This document shows positions 1 to 9,387 of a stretch of DNA of 64,000 nt, piece by piece. Position 1 is the first letter of the stretch, and the number at the start of each line of letters is the position of its first letter. The stretch lies in contig CAKSFR010000005.1 of assembly GCA_934454635.1 (NCBI GenBank), forward strand, positions 87,979-151,978, read 5' to 3'. A program made the position numbers and the translations under genes. A model generated the notes under the pieces. The model was not told where the DNA came from and did not search any database. It was given only the letters and a program-made list of their open reading frames with translations. The stretch comes from an uncultured Ruminiclostridium sp. Lineage in GTDB: Bacteria > Bacillota > Clostridia > Oscillospirales > Ruminococcaceae.

Positions 1-831
1 ATTTTCCGCATATCGGCGAAGCCTCTCAAGCCTATGATTTATGCCGCTGCGGCTTATCGGCGGGTCAAGCAGCGCTCCAAGCTCCTTCAGCGACATATCG
101 GGATTTTCAAGTCGAAGCGCGGCAAGCTCGCGAAGCTCGTCCGGCAGCTTTTCCAGCCCCGCATTCTCGCGGATAAATTCGATATCGGCGCGCTGCCTTG
201 CGGAAGCGTCCGCAACCTTTCCGATATTTGCCGCCTCGCAGTTCACTATTCGATTGACGTTACTGCGCACTCCCTTGAAGATCTTCACGTTCATTATCTC
301 CATCGCGCTCTGCATAGCGCCTATAAACGTAAGAAAATCGGCTATATTTTCGCTGTCCTTTGTATATAAATAAGGCGCTCCCCGACGCTGAGAAATGTTT
401 ATCTTCATTCCCTGCTCGACGACGGTTCGCCTCAGACTTTCGCACTTTTCCGCGCCAAACGGCGATATTTCAAGATGATATCCCGCTTTAAGCAGACTCA
501 CTCTTCCACAGGATAAAAAAACTCCGCGCAGAAAGATCCCCGTGCTTATATCGTCTCCGCCGACGACGCTTCGGTTTATATCCGCGTTTGAAATTTCATT
601 TGTAATGCTCTGCGCCGAAAAAAAGTATGCGATCTTTTCGCCGCTGATTTTTTTCTCCGCCGAGCTTCCGAAAAGAGTTTCAGCGCAGGCGCACATCTCA
701 CCGCTTTTCGTCTGAAGAACGGGCTTCTCGGGATTTAATCCGTAAAGTATCCCGTATTTCAGCGTTTCTGCGAACTGCGCGGGCAGAACCGTTCCGCAAA
801 GTTCACTTTTTATCTCATCGGTAAACGACAT
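1..831 (-). CDS. whiA: WhiA-like sporulation/division regulator (3' end cut by window edge)
   Basis: Reading the minus strand from the ATG at 831 gives an open frame to the window edge (277 codons). It starts MSFTDEIKSEL, the usual WhiA N-terminus, and carries the LAGLIDADG-like N-terminal domain. Near the edge it contains SRSGINHRLERL, which matches the C-terminal helix-turn-helix of WhiA (family pattern SKSGVNHRL). Only the last few tens of residues are missing. The gene follows rapZ by 10 nt. In many Firmicutes a yvcK-type gene lies between rapZ and whiA; none is present here. WhiA is a DNA-binding protein linked to cell division and, in actinobacteria, to sporulation. Confidence 0.9.
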   Translation of the reverse strand, partial: MSFTDEIKSELCGTVLPAQFAETLKYGILYGLNPEKPVLQTKSGEMCACAETLFGSSAEKKISGEKIAYFFSAQSITNEISNADINRSVVGGDDISTGIFLRGVFLSCGRVSLLKAGYHLEISPFGAEKCESLRRTVVEQGMKINISQRRGAPYLYTKDSENIADFLTFIGAMQSAMEIMNVKIFKGVRSNVNRIVNCEAANIGKVADASARQRADIEFIRENAGLEKLPDELRELAALRLENPDMSLKELGALLDPPISRSGINHRLERLRRYAEN

Positions 832-841
832 GACTTCCCCT

Positions 842-1696
842 TTACTTTCCGCAGTCGCGGTGGAGAATGCGGACGGTATATTTCTCGGCATTGAGGTGCT
901 CAAACATATTTTCCGCAAAAGTTACGCTTCTATGCTTCCCGCCCGTACAGCCGAAAGCAATTACCAGCTGGCTTTTTCCCTCCGAAATATACTGCGGAAT
1001 AAGAAAATCCATAAGATCGAACAGCTTTGTCTGCAATATCTGCGCAGTTTCGTGCTTCATCACAAAATCGCGCACCTCCTTTTCCATTCCCGTCATATGC
1101 TTCAGTTCGGGAACATAAAACGGATTAGGCAGACAGCGGACGTCGAACACGAGGTCGGCTTCGTCGGGAACGCCGTACTTAAAGCCAAACGAAATACAGC
1201 TTATAACCATGCTGTCGCTTATATTTTCAAGAAAAATATTCAGCACATTTTCCTTTAGCTTCGCCGTAGACATAAGGCCTGTGTCAATGTAGTAATCACA
1301 ATGCTCGCGAATTGGCATAAGAATGTCAAATTCAGCCGCGATAGCCTTGTCAATATCTCCGTTGGCGATATCATAAAGAGGGTGCTTGCGGCGGGTTTCC
1401 TTGTATCTGCGTTTTATAACGTCATGATCGGCATAAAGGAACAGCACCTTTATGTTAAATCCCATTTCCCGCATTTTTTCAACATTGTCCCAAAGCCGCA
1501 GAAACAGCTCGCCGCCGCGTATATCGGTCACTATAGCTACCTTTTCGATAGAGCCGTTTTCCTTACAGATGTCCGCAAATTCAGGTATAAGCTGCGGCGG
1601 CATATTGTCTATGCAAAAAAATCCTATATCCTCAAGTGCGTTTGCGACACAGGATTTTCCCGAACCCGATACGCCCGTCACGATAATAAATTCCAT
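842..1696 (-). CDS. rapZ: RapZ/YvcJ-type nucleotide-binding protein
   Basis: 284 aa, the normal family length. Walker A GVSGSGKS lies at the N-terminus after MEFIIVT, and the C-terminal domain includes IAFGCTGGKHRSV, a RapZ hallmark. I chose ATG 1696 because it gives the standard MEFIIVTG start; an in-frame upstream extension to 1735 has no family support. In enterobacteria RapZ controls glucosamine-6-phosphate synthesis through small RNAs; in Firmicutes (YvcJ) it binds and hydrolyses nucleotides. It sits 14 nt after murB and 10 nt before whiA, so the three are probably co-transcribed. Confidence 0.93.
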   Translation of the reverse strand: MEFIIVTGVSGSGKSCVANALEDIGFFCIDNMPPQLIPEFADICKENGSIEKVAIVTDIRGGELFLRLWDNVEKMREMGFNIKVLFLYADHDVIKRRYKETRRKHPLYDIANGDIDKAIAAEFDILMPIREHCDYYIDTGLMSTAKLKENVLNIFLENISDSMVISCISFGFKYGVPDEADLVFDVRCLPNPFYVPELKHMTGMEKEVRDFVMKHETAQILQTKLFDLMDFLIPQYISEGKSQLVIAFGCTGGKHRSVTFAENMFEHLNAEKYTVRILHRDCGK

Positions 1697-1710
1697 TTTT
1701 GTTTCCTCTT

Positions 1711-2622
1711 TTATTCCAGAATAAGAACCTCGCATTCGAGCATGATCCCCGAATCGCCGTAAACCTTTTCTTTAACTCCGTTTATAACGCTCATAACGTC
1801 CGAAAACGAAGCGTTTCCTTTATTTATAACAAATCCGCTGTGCTTTGTACTTACCTCCGCGTCGCCGCAGGAATATCCTTTAAGTCCGCTTGCTTCAATG
1901 AGCCGCGCGGCGAAATCTCCCTCGGGGCGCTTAAACGTGCTTCCGGCGCTCGGATAATCGAGCGGCTGGCTGCTTCTGCGCTTTCCGATAAGCTCGCTCA
2001 TTCTCTCGGCGATAGCGTCGCGGTCGCCTTTTTTCAACTTCAGCGCGACTCGCAGGATAACGCACCTTTTGCCTGTAAAAAAGCTGTGCCGATACGACAG
2101 TTCAAGCTCTCGAGCCGAAAGTCTGCGCACATTTCCGCTTTCGTCAAGAAAATCGCAGTATTCAACTACGTCTTTCATCTCGCCGCCGTAAGCGCCCGCA
2201 TTCATACAGAGCGCGCCGCCGACCGTCCCGGGAATCCCGTAAGCGAACTCAAGTCCCGCAAGCGAAAGTTCTTTAGCCGCAATGCATATCTTGTGCAGAC
2301 TTGCACCGGCGTCGCATATAAGCATCTCTCCGTCGGCGCTTATTTCCGAAAAAGCGTCCGAAATTATCACAACAAGCCCGCGCAGCCCCTTATCGCTTAT
2401 AAGAACATTGCTGCCGCGCCCAAGCAGATAATACGGAACGTTATTTTCTTTGCAGTATTTTATCGTCTGAACGGCACATTCCGCGCTGTTCGGCTTTATT
2501 ACCGCGTCGGCGCTTCCGCCGATACGAAACGATGTGTATTTGCCGAGCGGCTCGCCGAGGCGGAAATCTGCGCCGTACTTTAAAGCAAGCTGTTCTATTT
2601 CGGAATAATCCAAAACTTTCAC
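1711..2622 (-). CDS. murB: UDP-N-acetylenolpyruvoylglucosamine reductase
   Basis: 303 aa. MurB reduces the enolpyruvyl group of UDP-GlcNAc-enolpyruvate to lactate with NADPH and FAD, giving UDP-MurNAc for peptidoglycan. Visible motifs are the FAD-binding LLGRGSNVLISD, GIPGTVGGALCMNAGAYGGE, and SAGSTFKRPEG with the catalytic Ser. The start is a GTG at 2622, only about 2 nt after a GGAGG sequence; TTG at 2613 is an alternative with about 11 nt spacing. A strong hairpin lies just upstream, between this gene and the ROK kinase, so murB may be partly uncoupled from the genes before it. Confidence 0.95.
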   Translation of the reverse strand: MKVLDYSEIEQLALKYGADFRLGEPLGKYTSFRIGGSADAVIKPNSAECAVQTIKYCKENNVPYYLLGRGSNVLISDKGLRGLVVIISDAFSEISADGEMLICDAGASLHKICIAAKELSLAGLEFAYGIPGTVGGALCMNAGAYGGEMKDVVEYCDFLDESGNVRRLSARELELSYRHSFFTGKRCVILRVALKLKKGDRDAIAERMSELIGKRRSSQPLDYPSAGSTFKRPEGDFAARLIEASGLKGYSCGDAEVSTKHSGFVINKGNASFSDVMSVINGVKEKVYGDSGIMLECEVLILE

Positions 2623-2638
2623 TCCCTCCGAAAAATAA

Positions 2639-2684
2639 CGATCGGTGCATTTTCCGCGATTCGCCGCAAAAACGCACCGATCGG
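2639..2684 (-). terminator. Intercistronic terminator or attenuator between ROK kinase and murB
   Basis: A 10-bp perfect stem (cgatcggtgc/gcaccgatcg) encloses a loop of about 26 nt and is followed on the minus strand by ttattttt. This is a rho-independent terminator shape placed in the 75-nt gap. Partial readthrough into murB is possible, as no strong separate murB promoter is obvious. Confidence 0.6.
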
Positions 2685-2697
2685 CAATACTCTAACC

Positions 2698-3651
2698 TTA
2701 ATTCTCTAAAGTATATAAGTACGCTGCGCCGATTATTCCCGCGTCGTTTCCGAGTTTGGCAATATCCAGCTTTGTCGAACGGTTCGGGTCAATGCAGTAG
2801 CTTTCGCGCTCAATGTATTCGTTCAGCGGCTTTGTGAGGTTTTCGCCCTCCTTGCAGATACCGCCGCCTATAAGAAGCAGCTCGGGCTGGAACGTATTGA
2901 CAATGTTTACCAGTCCGCAGCCGAGATAGTTGATATACATATCAACGACGTCTATTGCAGCCTTGTCGCCCGCGCGCATACCGTCAAACGCAGTCTTTCC
3001 GTCAACGTTTTCAATGCTTCCCGCAATTTTCCACATTTCGGAATCTCGATTAGCTTCCATAGCCTCTTTTGTCATGTTGATAAGCGCGGTCGCCGAGGAA
3101 TATGCCTCAAAGCAGCCCTTTCTTCCGCAGCCGCACTGACGTCCGTTATACTCGATAACGGTGTGTCCAAGCTCGCCGCCGCAGAAATTGAAGCCGGTAT
3201 AGATCTTCCCGTCAATGATTATTCCGCCGCCGACGCCCGTTCCGAGAGTTACGACAACAACGTTCTTATAGCCCTTGCCCGCGCCGTTTACTACCTCGCC
3301 GAAAGCAGCCGCGTTCGCGTCGTTTTCAACGAAGATCTGCGTTCCGAGCTTTTCTCCGAGAACCTTTCCGAGTTCAAAATTGTTGAACCCGAGATTGCAG
3401 GAATAAAGGACCACGCCCGTGTTGCGGTTTGCTACACCGGGAGTTCCTATGCCTATGCTGTTTACGTCGGAAACGGAAATTCCGGCGTCTGCGCAGGCGA
3501 GTCTTACGCCCTCGACAATGCTTTCCGCAATTTCCTCCGACGGACGGGGCAGATTTGTCTTGATATTGGATTTGCCGACGATATTGTAATTTTCGTCAAC
3601 AACGCCTACCTTTATATTTGTTCCGCCTAAATCAATACCTATGTTGTACAT
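2698..3651 (-). CDS. ROK-family sugar kinase, probable glucokinase
   Basis: 317 aa. It starts MYNIGIDLGGTNIKVG, the phosphate-binding motif of the ROK fold. It has the catalytic Asp region ENDANAAAFGE and the ROK zinc motif GHTVIEYNGRQCGCGRKGCFE. ATG 3651 is preceded by aaggaagg at good spacing; the upstream in-frame extension is not family-like. ROK kinases phosphorylate glucose or related hexoses with ATP. The neighbour hprK fits a carbon-metabolism theme. Glucose is inferred from overall similarity; N-acetylmannosamine or another hexose cannot be excluded. Confidence 0.9.
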   Translation of the reverse strand: MYNIGIDLGGTNIKVGVVDENYNIVGKSNIKTNLPRPSEEIAESIVEGVRLACADAGISVSDVNSIGIGTPGVANRNTGVVLYSCNLGFNNFELGKVLGEKLGTQIFVENDANAAAFGEVVNGAGKGYKNVVVVTLGTGVGGGIIIDGKIYTGFNFCGGELGHTVIEYNGRQCGCGRKGCFEAYSSATALINMTKEAMEANRDSEMWKIAGSIENVDGKTAFDGMRAGDKAAIDVVDMYINYLGCGLVNIVNTFQPELLLIGGGICKEGENLTKPLNEYIERESYCIDPNRSTKLDIAKLGNDAGIIGAAYLYTLEN

Positions 3652-3664
3652 AATAAAATCCTTC

Positions 3665-4390
3665 CTATTTAATAATACGTTCTGCGCGATCGGCAAGATA
3701 TTTCTCAACACGCTCCCACGAAGCGTTAAGCACAAGCTCTTCGGGAAAATTCACTTCGGCGAGCAATTCCTCAGCCTTTTCAAAAGCGCCTATCGCGGTG
3801 TAGAAATGCGCGTCTGAATTGACTATGATATTTGCGCCGTACTTTTTGCACGCTTCAAGCATCGGCTTATAGCGCTCCTTTGTTTTTTGGCTTCTGAGCA
3901 GCCGCGTAACGTTCACTTCCATAAGTCTGCCCAGCTGAGCGCATTCCCTGCACACTGCGTCGAAATCGTACTCAAATTTCGGGTCGTCGGTATGGCAGAG
4001 AACGTCTACATACGGGTTGTTCAGCGCGCCGATATAAGCCTCGGTGTGTTCCTTTTTCGTCATGGGGCTGAAAACGCAGTCATGCATCGACGCGTTCACC
4101 CAGCGCAGGCAGGAATAGAGAGCGTCCTCGTAAATATCAAGCTCGCCTTTTTCGTTTATTATATCCGCTTCGATCCCGGGAATTATTTTCACTCCGAAAA
4201 GCTCGTCGGGAATTACCCGCATATTGTAAAAATGCCATATATGCGGCGCGTCAGGCATATCGACGCTGTGGTCGGTCATTGCGATACAGCGTATGCCGTG
4301 TTCCGAAGCCCAGCGCGCATTTTCCGTTATCGTGCTGAAAGCGTGCGTTGAAGCGCAGGTGTGCGTGTGCATATCCGCAAAAAATTTCAC
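3665..4390 (-). CDS. PHP-domain phosphatase (YcdX-like)
   Basis: 241 aa. The polymerase-and-histidinol-phosphatase fold is shown by ADMHTHTCAS at the N-terminus, MTDHS, PGIEADI, CHTDDP and VNSDAHF near the C-terminus, which supply the usual metal ligands. Length and motif order fit the YcdX family of metal-dependent phosphatases. It lies 18 nt after hprK and 13 nt before the ROK kinase, so it is part of the same operon. The substrate is not evident. Confidence 0.88.
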   Translation of the reverse strand: MKFFADMHTHTCASTHAFSTITENARWASEHGIRCIAMTDHSVDMPDAPHIWHFYNMRVIPDELFGVKIIPGIEADIINEKGELDIYEDALYSCLRWVNASMHDCVFSPMTKKEHTEAYIGALNNPYVDVLCHTDDPKFEYDFDAVCRECAQLGRLMEVNVTRLLRSQKTKERYKPMLEACKKYGANIIVNSDAHFYTAIGAFEKAEELLAEVNFPEELVLNASWERVEKYLADRAERIIK

Positions 4391-4408
4391 TTAAAAGACT
4401 TCCTTTCG

Positions 4409-5365
4409 TTACATATCATACTTTGTAACGGTATCTGCGCCCTCCATGTTAAGTCCGAGATTGTCAAGCAGATCCTGAGCGGCGTTATAACCCATCTTCT
4501 TCTGCCTGTTATTCATTGCGGCAACTTCGAGAATGACCGCAAGGTTACGTCCGGGCTTTACGGGAATTGTAAGATACGGAACCTTTACGCCGAGAATCGA
4601 CATATAGTGATTGTCCATGCCCATTCTGTCGTATACCTTTTCCGGATTCCACGGTTCAAGCTCAACTACCATGTCGATTTTTTCGGTAACCTTTACAGCG
4701 CCCATACCGAAAAGCTGACGGACGTTGATTATACCGATACCGCGAAGTTCGAGGAAGTGACGGATATTGTCGGGCGAGCTGCCCACGAGAGTGATATTGG
4801 AGGTTCTGCGTATTTCTACCGCGTCGTCCGCGACAAGCCTGTGTCCGCGCTTTACAAGCTCTATAGCGGTCTCGCTCTTTCCTACGCCGCTGTCGCCGAG
4901 GATAAGGACTCCCTCGCCGTAGATTTCGATAAGTACGCCGTGGCGCGTGATTCTCGGCGCAAGATTAAGGTTAAGGAACGCGATAAGCTTCGACATGAAT
5001 GAAGATGTGCTTTCCTTGCTCTTTAAAATTGTAACGCCGTACTTCCGACCATATTCCACAATTTCGGGGAAAGGCTCAAGATCTCTTGTTACAACGAGCG
5101 CCGGCGGCTTCTGCGCGAGAAGCGTATCGAAAGCGGCTCTTCTTTCGTCCTCGCAGCGGTGCTCCATAAACGCAAATTCAGATTTGCCGATTATCTGAAT
5201 GCGGCTGTTGTCGAAATACTCATAAAATCCGCCAAGCTGAAGACCGGGACGGTTTACATCGCAGCTATAGATAAAAATGCTCTCCGGATTGCCTGGGCAA
5301 AAAAGAACTTCAAGCTCATACTCCTTGATGATTCTGTCGAGCGAAACGGAAAATTCCTGCGGCAT
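4409..5365 (-). CDS. hprK: HPr(Ser) kinase/phosphorylase
   Basis: 318 aa. HprK phosphorylates HPr on Ser46 and removes the phosphate by phosphorolysis, linking glycolytic state to CcpA-dependent carbon catabolite repression. The P-loop is GDSGVGKSETA, followed by LVADDAVEIRR and the signature LELRGIGIINVRQLFG. ATG 5365 follows aaagga by 9 nt; the 23-residue upstream extension overlaps the promoter and is rejected. It is the first gene of the minus-strand operon reaching whiA. Two HPr-like genes that keep only the Ser site lie at 32.8-33.2 kb. Confidence 0.96.
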   Translation of the reverse strand: MPQEFSVSLDRIIKEYELEVLFCPGNPESIFIYSCDVNRPGLQLGGFYEYFDNSRIQIIGKSEFAFMEHRCEDERRAAFDTLLAQKPPALVVTRDLEPFPEIVEYGRKYGVTILKSKESTSSFMSKLIAFLNLNLAPRITRHGVLIEIYGEGVLILGDSGVGKSETAIELVKRGHRLVADDAVEIRRTSNITLVGSSPDNIRHFLELRGIGIINVRQLFGMGAVKVTEKIDMVVELEPWNPEKVYDRMGMDNHYMSILGVKVPYLTIPVKPGRNLAVILEVAAMNNRQKKMGYNAAQDLLDNLGLNMEGADTVTKYDM

Positions 5366-5425
5366 ATTTTTATTCCTTTCAAGTGTGATATTCGGGTCTG
5401 CGCTTAAAACAGACCGTTCTTTTTT

Positions 5426-5454
5426 ATTATACAATATTAAACAGCTTTTTTCAA
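5426..5454 (-). promoter_or_regulatory. Probable sigma-A promoter for the hprK operon
   Basis: On the minus strand TTGAAA and TATAAT are separated by 17 nt, about 60 nt upstream of the hprK start codon. Confidence 0.6.
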
Positions 5455-5514
5455 GTCAATTTTTTGCAATTTTACACTTTATTTACGCTTTTTAAAAATT
5501 ATTATCGAAAACTC

Positions 5515-5543
5515 TTGACAAAATTCCCTTTCTTGTGTATAAT
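5515..5543 (+). promoter_or_regulatory. Consensus sigma-A promoter for tRNA-Leu
   Basis: Perfect TTGACA and TATAAT hexamers with a 17-nt spacer end 12 nt before the tRNA. Confidence 0.85.
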
Positions 5544-5555
5544 ATCACTTGTTAA

Positions 5556-5642
5556 GCCGCTGTGGTGGAATAGGCAGACACGAGGGACTTAAAATCCCTT
5601 GGTAGCAATACCGTATCGGTTCAAGTCCGATCAGCGGCACCA
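5556..5642 (+). tRNA. tRNA-Leu (anticodon UAA)
   Basis: The acceptor stem gccgctg/cagcggc is perfect and is followed by an A discriminator and an encoded CCA. The anticodon stem aggga/tccct encloses the loop cttaaaa, giving anticodon TAA. A long variable arm and the T-loop ggttcaagtcc fit a class II leucine tRNA. Confidence 0.97.
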
Positions 5643-5652
5643 GTGCTAAAAA

Positions 5653-5703
5653 CCCTCTGATGACATTACGGCTCATAGTAATGTCGTTCGAGGGGATTTT
5701 TTT
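5653..5703 (+). terminator. Rho-independent terminator of tRNA-Leu
   Basis: A long stem pairs ccctc and tgacattac with gtaatgtcg and gaggg, followed by seven T. Confidence 0.85.
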
Positions 5704-5728
5704 ACGGCTGATTTTTCGGGGTGAACGA

Positions 5729-6094
5729 ATGAAGCAAACACAAGAATCCCGCGAACGAAGAATATTCTACACGGTTCTGGTCATTTACCTACTTATATGC
5801 GTCGGGCTGTTCGCTTTTCACAGGCTGAGCGGTCGCGCGGCGTATGTTTCGGCGTCTGAAATCAAATCGGAAACGACCGTGCAGGCAATGTCGGACAAAC
5901 TTCTGATAAATATAAACACGGCGACTGCGGACGAACTTACGGCGCTTGAGGGAATCGGCGAAAAGACCGCCGAAAATATAGTCGAGTACCGCGAAAACAA
6001 CAACGGCTTTCTGAGCATTGAGGAACTTATGGAGGTCAGTGGAATAGGCGAGGCAAAATTCGAGAAAATAAAGGATAAAATAACAGTTGGCTGA
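5729..6094 (+). CDS. ComEA-like membrane-anchored helix-hairpin-helix protein
   Basis: 121 aa. A short basic N-terminus is followed by one membrane segment (about residues 14-32). The extracellular part ends in the tandem HhH motif NINTATADELTALEGIGEKT...VSGIGEAKFEKI typical of ComEA. ComEA binds DNA at the surface in competence systems. No other competence gene is nearby, so the role is inferred from fold only. ATG 5729 follows cggggtg. The frame is also open upstream to 5660, but that stretch lies inside the tRNA terminator and is rejected. Confidence 0.82.
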   Translation: MKQTQESRERRIFYTVLVIYLLICVGLFAFHRLSGRAAYVSASEIKSETTVQAMSDKLLININTATADELTALEGIGEKTAENIVEYRENNNGFLSIEELMEVSGIGEAKFEKIKDKITVG

Positions 6095-6097
6095 AAA

Positions 6098-6120
6098 AGG
6101 CTTTTTCGCCTTAATTTTTC
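6098..6120 (+). terminator. Short terminator after the ComEA-like gene
   Basis: Stem aaggc/gcctt with a T-rich loop is followed by aattttt. Confidence 0.5.
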
Positions 6121-6122
6121 TG

Positions 6123-6151
6123 TTGATTATTCTGCGAAAACAATGTATAAT
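6123..6151 (+). promoter_or_regulatory. Promoter of lon
   Basis: TTGATT and TATAAT with a 17-nt spacer, 37 nt before the lon ATG. I saw no clear CIRCE inverted repeat or CtsR heptad here. Confidence 0.65.
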
Positions 6152-6188
6152 AAACATAGCCCATTGAACAAAAGAAAGAAGGGGTATC

Positions 6189-8612
6189 ATGAACGAAAAT
6201 AACAACAAAAGCTGCAAGAATCTCCCGCTCATAGTCACAAAAGGCATAGTGGTTTTCCCGGGAATGACCATGCACTTTGACATAACCGAAGAAAATTCGC
6301 TTGAAGCGCTTAAGCTTGCGGCAATGACCGACCGCAGGGTGGTCATCGTGTGCCAAAGCAACTATGACGCCGCGCCTGGAGAAAAACCGAGCCTCTATCG
6401 CGTCGGCTGCGTAGCCGAAATAAAGCAGATCCTCACAACGCCCAACAGCCTGACCAGAATAATGATCGAGGGCATTGAACGCGCAAAAATCGTATCCTTT
6501 TGCGAATTTGATAAATACAAAACCGCGCAAACCGTAACGTTCAATACGCACGAAAGCAAATTAAGCGACAATATGCGCGACGCGTATCTTCGCACGCTTA
6601 AACAGCTTTTCGCCGACTATGCGGCGCTTGTTCCGAGAATGCCCGAGGAGCTTGTCCGCAAGGTAGAGCAGGAATCGAACCTCAAACACGTTTTCGAGCT
6701 TGTTGCTTTCAACATTTTTTTGAAGCCCGAGGAAAAGCAGGAGCTTCTTGAAGCGACCTCGCTCGTTCGTCAGGTAAAAATGCTCATTTCTCTTATAACG
6801 AGCGAAATACATATCCTGCGGTTTGAATCCGAGATAAACGAACAGGTTCGCACTAACCTTGACAACAATCAGAAGGAATACGTTCTCCGCGAACAGCTAA
6901 AGGAAATCAACCGCCAGCTCGGAAACGTCGATACCGACGAGGAAATATACGAATACTGCGACGCTATTCAGGAAATAGGATTTCCCGAAGAAATCGAGGA
7001 AAAGCTGCTGCGCGAAGCCAATAAGATGTTCAAGGTCTCACCGACCTCGCAGGAATACGGCGTTATCAAAACGTATCTCGATTCCGTTCTTGAAGTGCCG
7101 TGGAACGTTTATACAAATGATATAGCAGACCTGAAAAAAGCGGAAAAGCAGCTTGACGCCGACCACTACGGTCTTAAAAAGGTCAAAGAGCGCATTCTTG
7201 AAATTATCTCCGTGCGCAAACTCAATCCCGAAATAAAAAGCCAGATAATCTGCCTCGTAGGACCTCCCGGAGTCGGAAAAACCTCTATAGGTCAGTCTAT
7301 CGCAAAAGCGCTCGGAAGAAATTTTGCCCGCATTTCGCTCGGCGGTATCCACGACGAGGCTGAAATCCGCGGACACCGCAAAACATACGTCGGCGCAATG
7401 CCAGGACGCATCGTTGCGGCGCTAAAGCAGGCAAAATGCATGAACCCTGTGATACTTTTCGACGAAATCGACAAGATGGGCAGCGATTACAAGGGCGACC
7501 CCGCTTCCGCAATGCTTGAAGTTCTCGATCCCGAGCAGAACTCGACTTTCACCGACCACTATCTTGAAATTCCTACCGACCTCAGCAGCGTTCTGTTCAT
7601 CACGACAGCAAATACGCTTGAAACGATACCCGCTCCCCTGCTCGACCGTATGGAAGTGATCGAGCTTGGCAGCTATACCCGCGAAGAAAAATTTCGGATT
7701 GCAAAGAAGCATCTTCTGCCAAAGCAGCTCAAAAAGCACGGCGAAAGCAAAAAGAACGTAAAAATATCCGATAAGGCGCTGTACGAAGTTATCGACAGCT
7801 ACACCCGAGAAGCGGGCGTGCGCCGTCTTGAAAAGCAGCTTGCTGCGATATGCCGCAAGTGCGCGCGCAGACTTGCGGAAGAGGACGCCGTTATCTCGGT
7901 AACTCCCTATAATTTACAGGATTTTCTCGGCGTAAAGAAATATTTCCCCGAAAAGCTCCCGGAAAAGAACGAAATAGGAACGGTAACGGGTCTTGCGTGG
8001 ACTGCCGCAGGCGGTGTAACAATGCCGCTTGAAGTGCTTGTAATGGACGGCACGGGAAAAATCGAAATAACAGGTTCGCTCGGCGACGTAATGAAAGAAT
8101 CGAGCAAAATCGCGGTCAGCCTCGTGCGCTCGATAAGCAAGAACTATGGCATTGAAAGCGATTTCTACAAAACAAAGGATCTGCATATACACGCGCCCGA
8201 GGGCGCTGTTCCGAAAGACGGTCCCTCCGCGGGAGTAACCATGACGACGGCGCTTGTTTCTGCGCTCGCGAATATTCCCGTGCGCAGAGATGTCGCTATG
8301 ACGGGTGAAATAACGCTTTACGGAAAGGTTCTGCCCATAGGCGGACTCAAGGAAAAATCAATGGCGGCTTACAGAGCGGGCATAAAGAACGTAATTTTCC
8401 CCAAGGACAACATTCCCGACCTTGAAGAAGTTGACGATGTAGTAAAGGAAAACGTGAACTTCATTCCCGCCGAAAATATCGGCACGGTTCTGTCTAACGC
8501 GCTTGCAGATACGAAAAAACGCCGTGCAAGGGCGCTCGGGAAACGCACGGCGAAATCGATGATCGCTCCGGAGAGAAAGGACAGCAATGAATTACAACAA
8601 GGCAGAGTTTAA
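6189..8612 (+). CDS. lon: ATP-dependent protease La (Lon)
   Basis: 807 aa, the typical LonA length. The order is the N-terminal substrate-binding LAN domain (about 1-200), the AAA+ module with Walker [10 protein letters not shown] and Walker [12 protein letters not shown], then the protease domain with catalytic Ser in [10 protein letters not shown] and Lys in GLKEKSMAA. Lon degrades misfolded and regulatory proteins in the cytoplasm. ATG 6189 follows gaagggg. The end overlaps engB by 26 nt, a conserved lon-engB arrangement that implies translational coupling. Confidence 0.98.
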   Translation: MNENNNKSCKNLPLIVTKGIVVFPGMTMHFDITEENSLEALKLAAMTDRRVVIVCQSNYDAAPGEKPSLYRVGCVAEIKQILTTPNSLTRIMIEGIERAKIVSFCEFDKYKTAQTVTFNTHESKLSDNMRDAYLRTLKQLFADYAALVPRMPEELVRKVEQESNLKHVFELVAFNIFLKPEEKQELLEATSLVRQVKMLISLITSEIHILRFESEINEQVRTNLDNNQKEYVLREQLKEINRQLGNVDTDEEIYEYCDAIQEIGFPEEIEEKLLREANKMFKVSPTSQEYGVIKTYLDSVLEVPWNVYTNDIADLKKAEKQLDADHYGLKKVKERILEIISVRKLNPEIKSQIICLVGPPGVGKTSIGQSIAKALGRNFARISLGGIHDEAEIRGHRKTYVGAMPGRIVAALKQAKCMNPVILFDEIDKMGSDYKGDPASAMLEVLDPEQNSTFTDHYLEIPTDLSSVLFITTANTLETIPAPLLDRMEVIELGSYTREEKFRIAKKHLLPKQLKKHGESKKNVKISDKALYEVIDSYTREAGVRRLEKQLAAICRKCARRLAEEDAVISVTPYNLQDFLGVKKYFPEKLPEKNEIGTVTGLAWTAAGGVTMPLEVLVMDGTGKIEITGSLGDVMKESSKIAVSLVRSISKNYGIESDFYKTKDLHIHAPEGAVPKDGPSAGVTMTTALVSALANIPVRRDVAMTGEITLYGKVLPIGGLKEKSMAAYRAGIKNVIFPKDNIPDLEEVDDVVKENVNFIPAENIGTVLSNALADTKKRRARALGKRTAKSMIAPERKDSNELQQGRV

Positions 8613-9183
8613 GACCTCTTACGGCAGCTTTAAGCAGATACCGAAATCAGAGCGGCTCGAATTTGCGTTTTCGGGACGTTCAAACGTCGGAAAATCCTCG
8701 CTTATAAATAAAATACTGAACCGCAAATCGCTTGCCAGAGTAAGCTCAATGCCCGGAAAAACGATCACCATAAATTTCTATTCGGTTGAAGATATTTATA
8801 TTGTGGATCTGCCGGGCTATGGCTATGCGAAAGTGTCAAAATCCGAAAAAGAGCGCTGGTCGGGGCTTATCGAGGGGTATCTGAACGACGACCGCAGTCT
8901 TGCGCTTATTTTCCAGCTTATCGACTTTCGCCACAAGCCTACGGCGGACGACCTGCTGATGATAAATTACCTTATCGAAAGCGAGCTGCCGTTCGTTATC
9001 GTGCTCACTAAAGCGGACAAGCTGAAAAAGTCAGAGCGCGAACAGCGCCGAAAAGCGCTTATGACCGAGATTCCCTACGCCGATCAGATAACAATGATCG
9101 AATTTTCTGCCGAAACCGGCGAGGGCGTTGAGCAGATACGCGAGATCATCGACTCTGTTGCGGAGGGCGGCGAAGAAGAATAA
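8587..9183 (+). CDS. engB: Ribosome-biogenesis GTPase EngB (YsxC/YihA)
   Basis: 198 aa. The G1 motif GRSNVGKSSL, G3 DLPGYGYAK and G4 TKADK are all present, as is the conserved RWS-G segment after G3. EngB acts in assembly of the large ribosomal subunit. The ATG lies inside the 3' end of lon, with gaaagga as ribosome binding site. Confidence 0.97.
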   Translation: MNYNKAEFKTSYGSFKQIPKSERLEFAFSGRSNVGKSSLINKILNRKSLARVSSMPGKTITINFYSVEDIYIVDLPGYGYAKVSKSEKERWSGLIEGYLNDDRSLALIFQLIDFRHKPTADDLLMINYLIESELPFVIVLTKADKLKKSEREQRRKALMTEIPYADQITMIEFSAETGEGVEQIREIIDSVAEGGEEE

Positions 9184-9188
9184 AAAAG

Positions 9189-9222
9189 ATTCGTTCCGAA
9201 GCTTTTTCGGAGCGAATTTTTT
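9189..9222 (+). terminator. Terminator of the lon-engB operon
   Basis: Stem attcg/cgaat and ttccgaa/ttcggag with a short loop, followed by a run of six T. Confidence 0.8.
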
Positions 9223-9268
9223 GTTGCTTTCCCTGCCGAAAAAAAATAAAATTTTTTTCAAAAACCCC

Positions 9269-9320
9269 TTGCATTTTCAGAAAATATGTGCTAATATAGC
9301 ATTACAGGAAAACGATTACA
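9269..9320 (+). promoter_or_regulatory. GH31 promoter with cre-like operator
   Basis: TTGCAT (9269) and TAATAT (9292) are 17 nt apart. Just downstream, 9306-9320 reads aggaaaacgattaca, which matches the cre consensus WTGNAANCGNWNNCW except at one position. A site over the transcription start would fit CcpA repression or a dedicated LacI-type regulator. Confidence 0.45.
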
Positions 9321-9387
9321 TTTCCATTATTAGGTACAATTAGCAAACAATTTTAAGAAACATAAAAAGAAAGGCATGGTACAATCT

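Noticed and set aside
1699..2583. 294-aa open frame on the plus strand opposite murB
   Set aside because: It is an antisense shadow of murB, which has all catalytic motifs.
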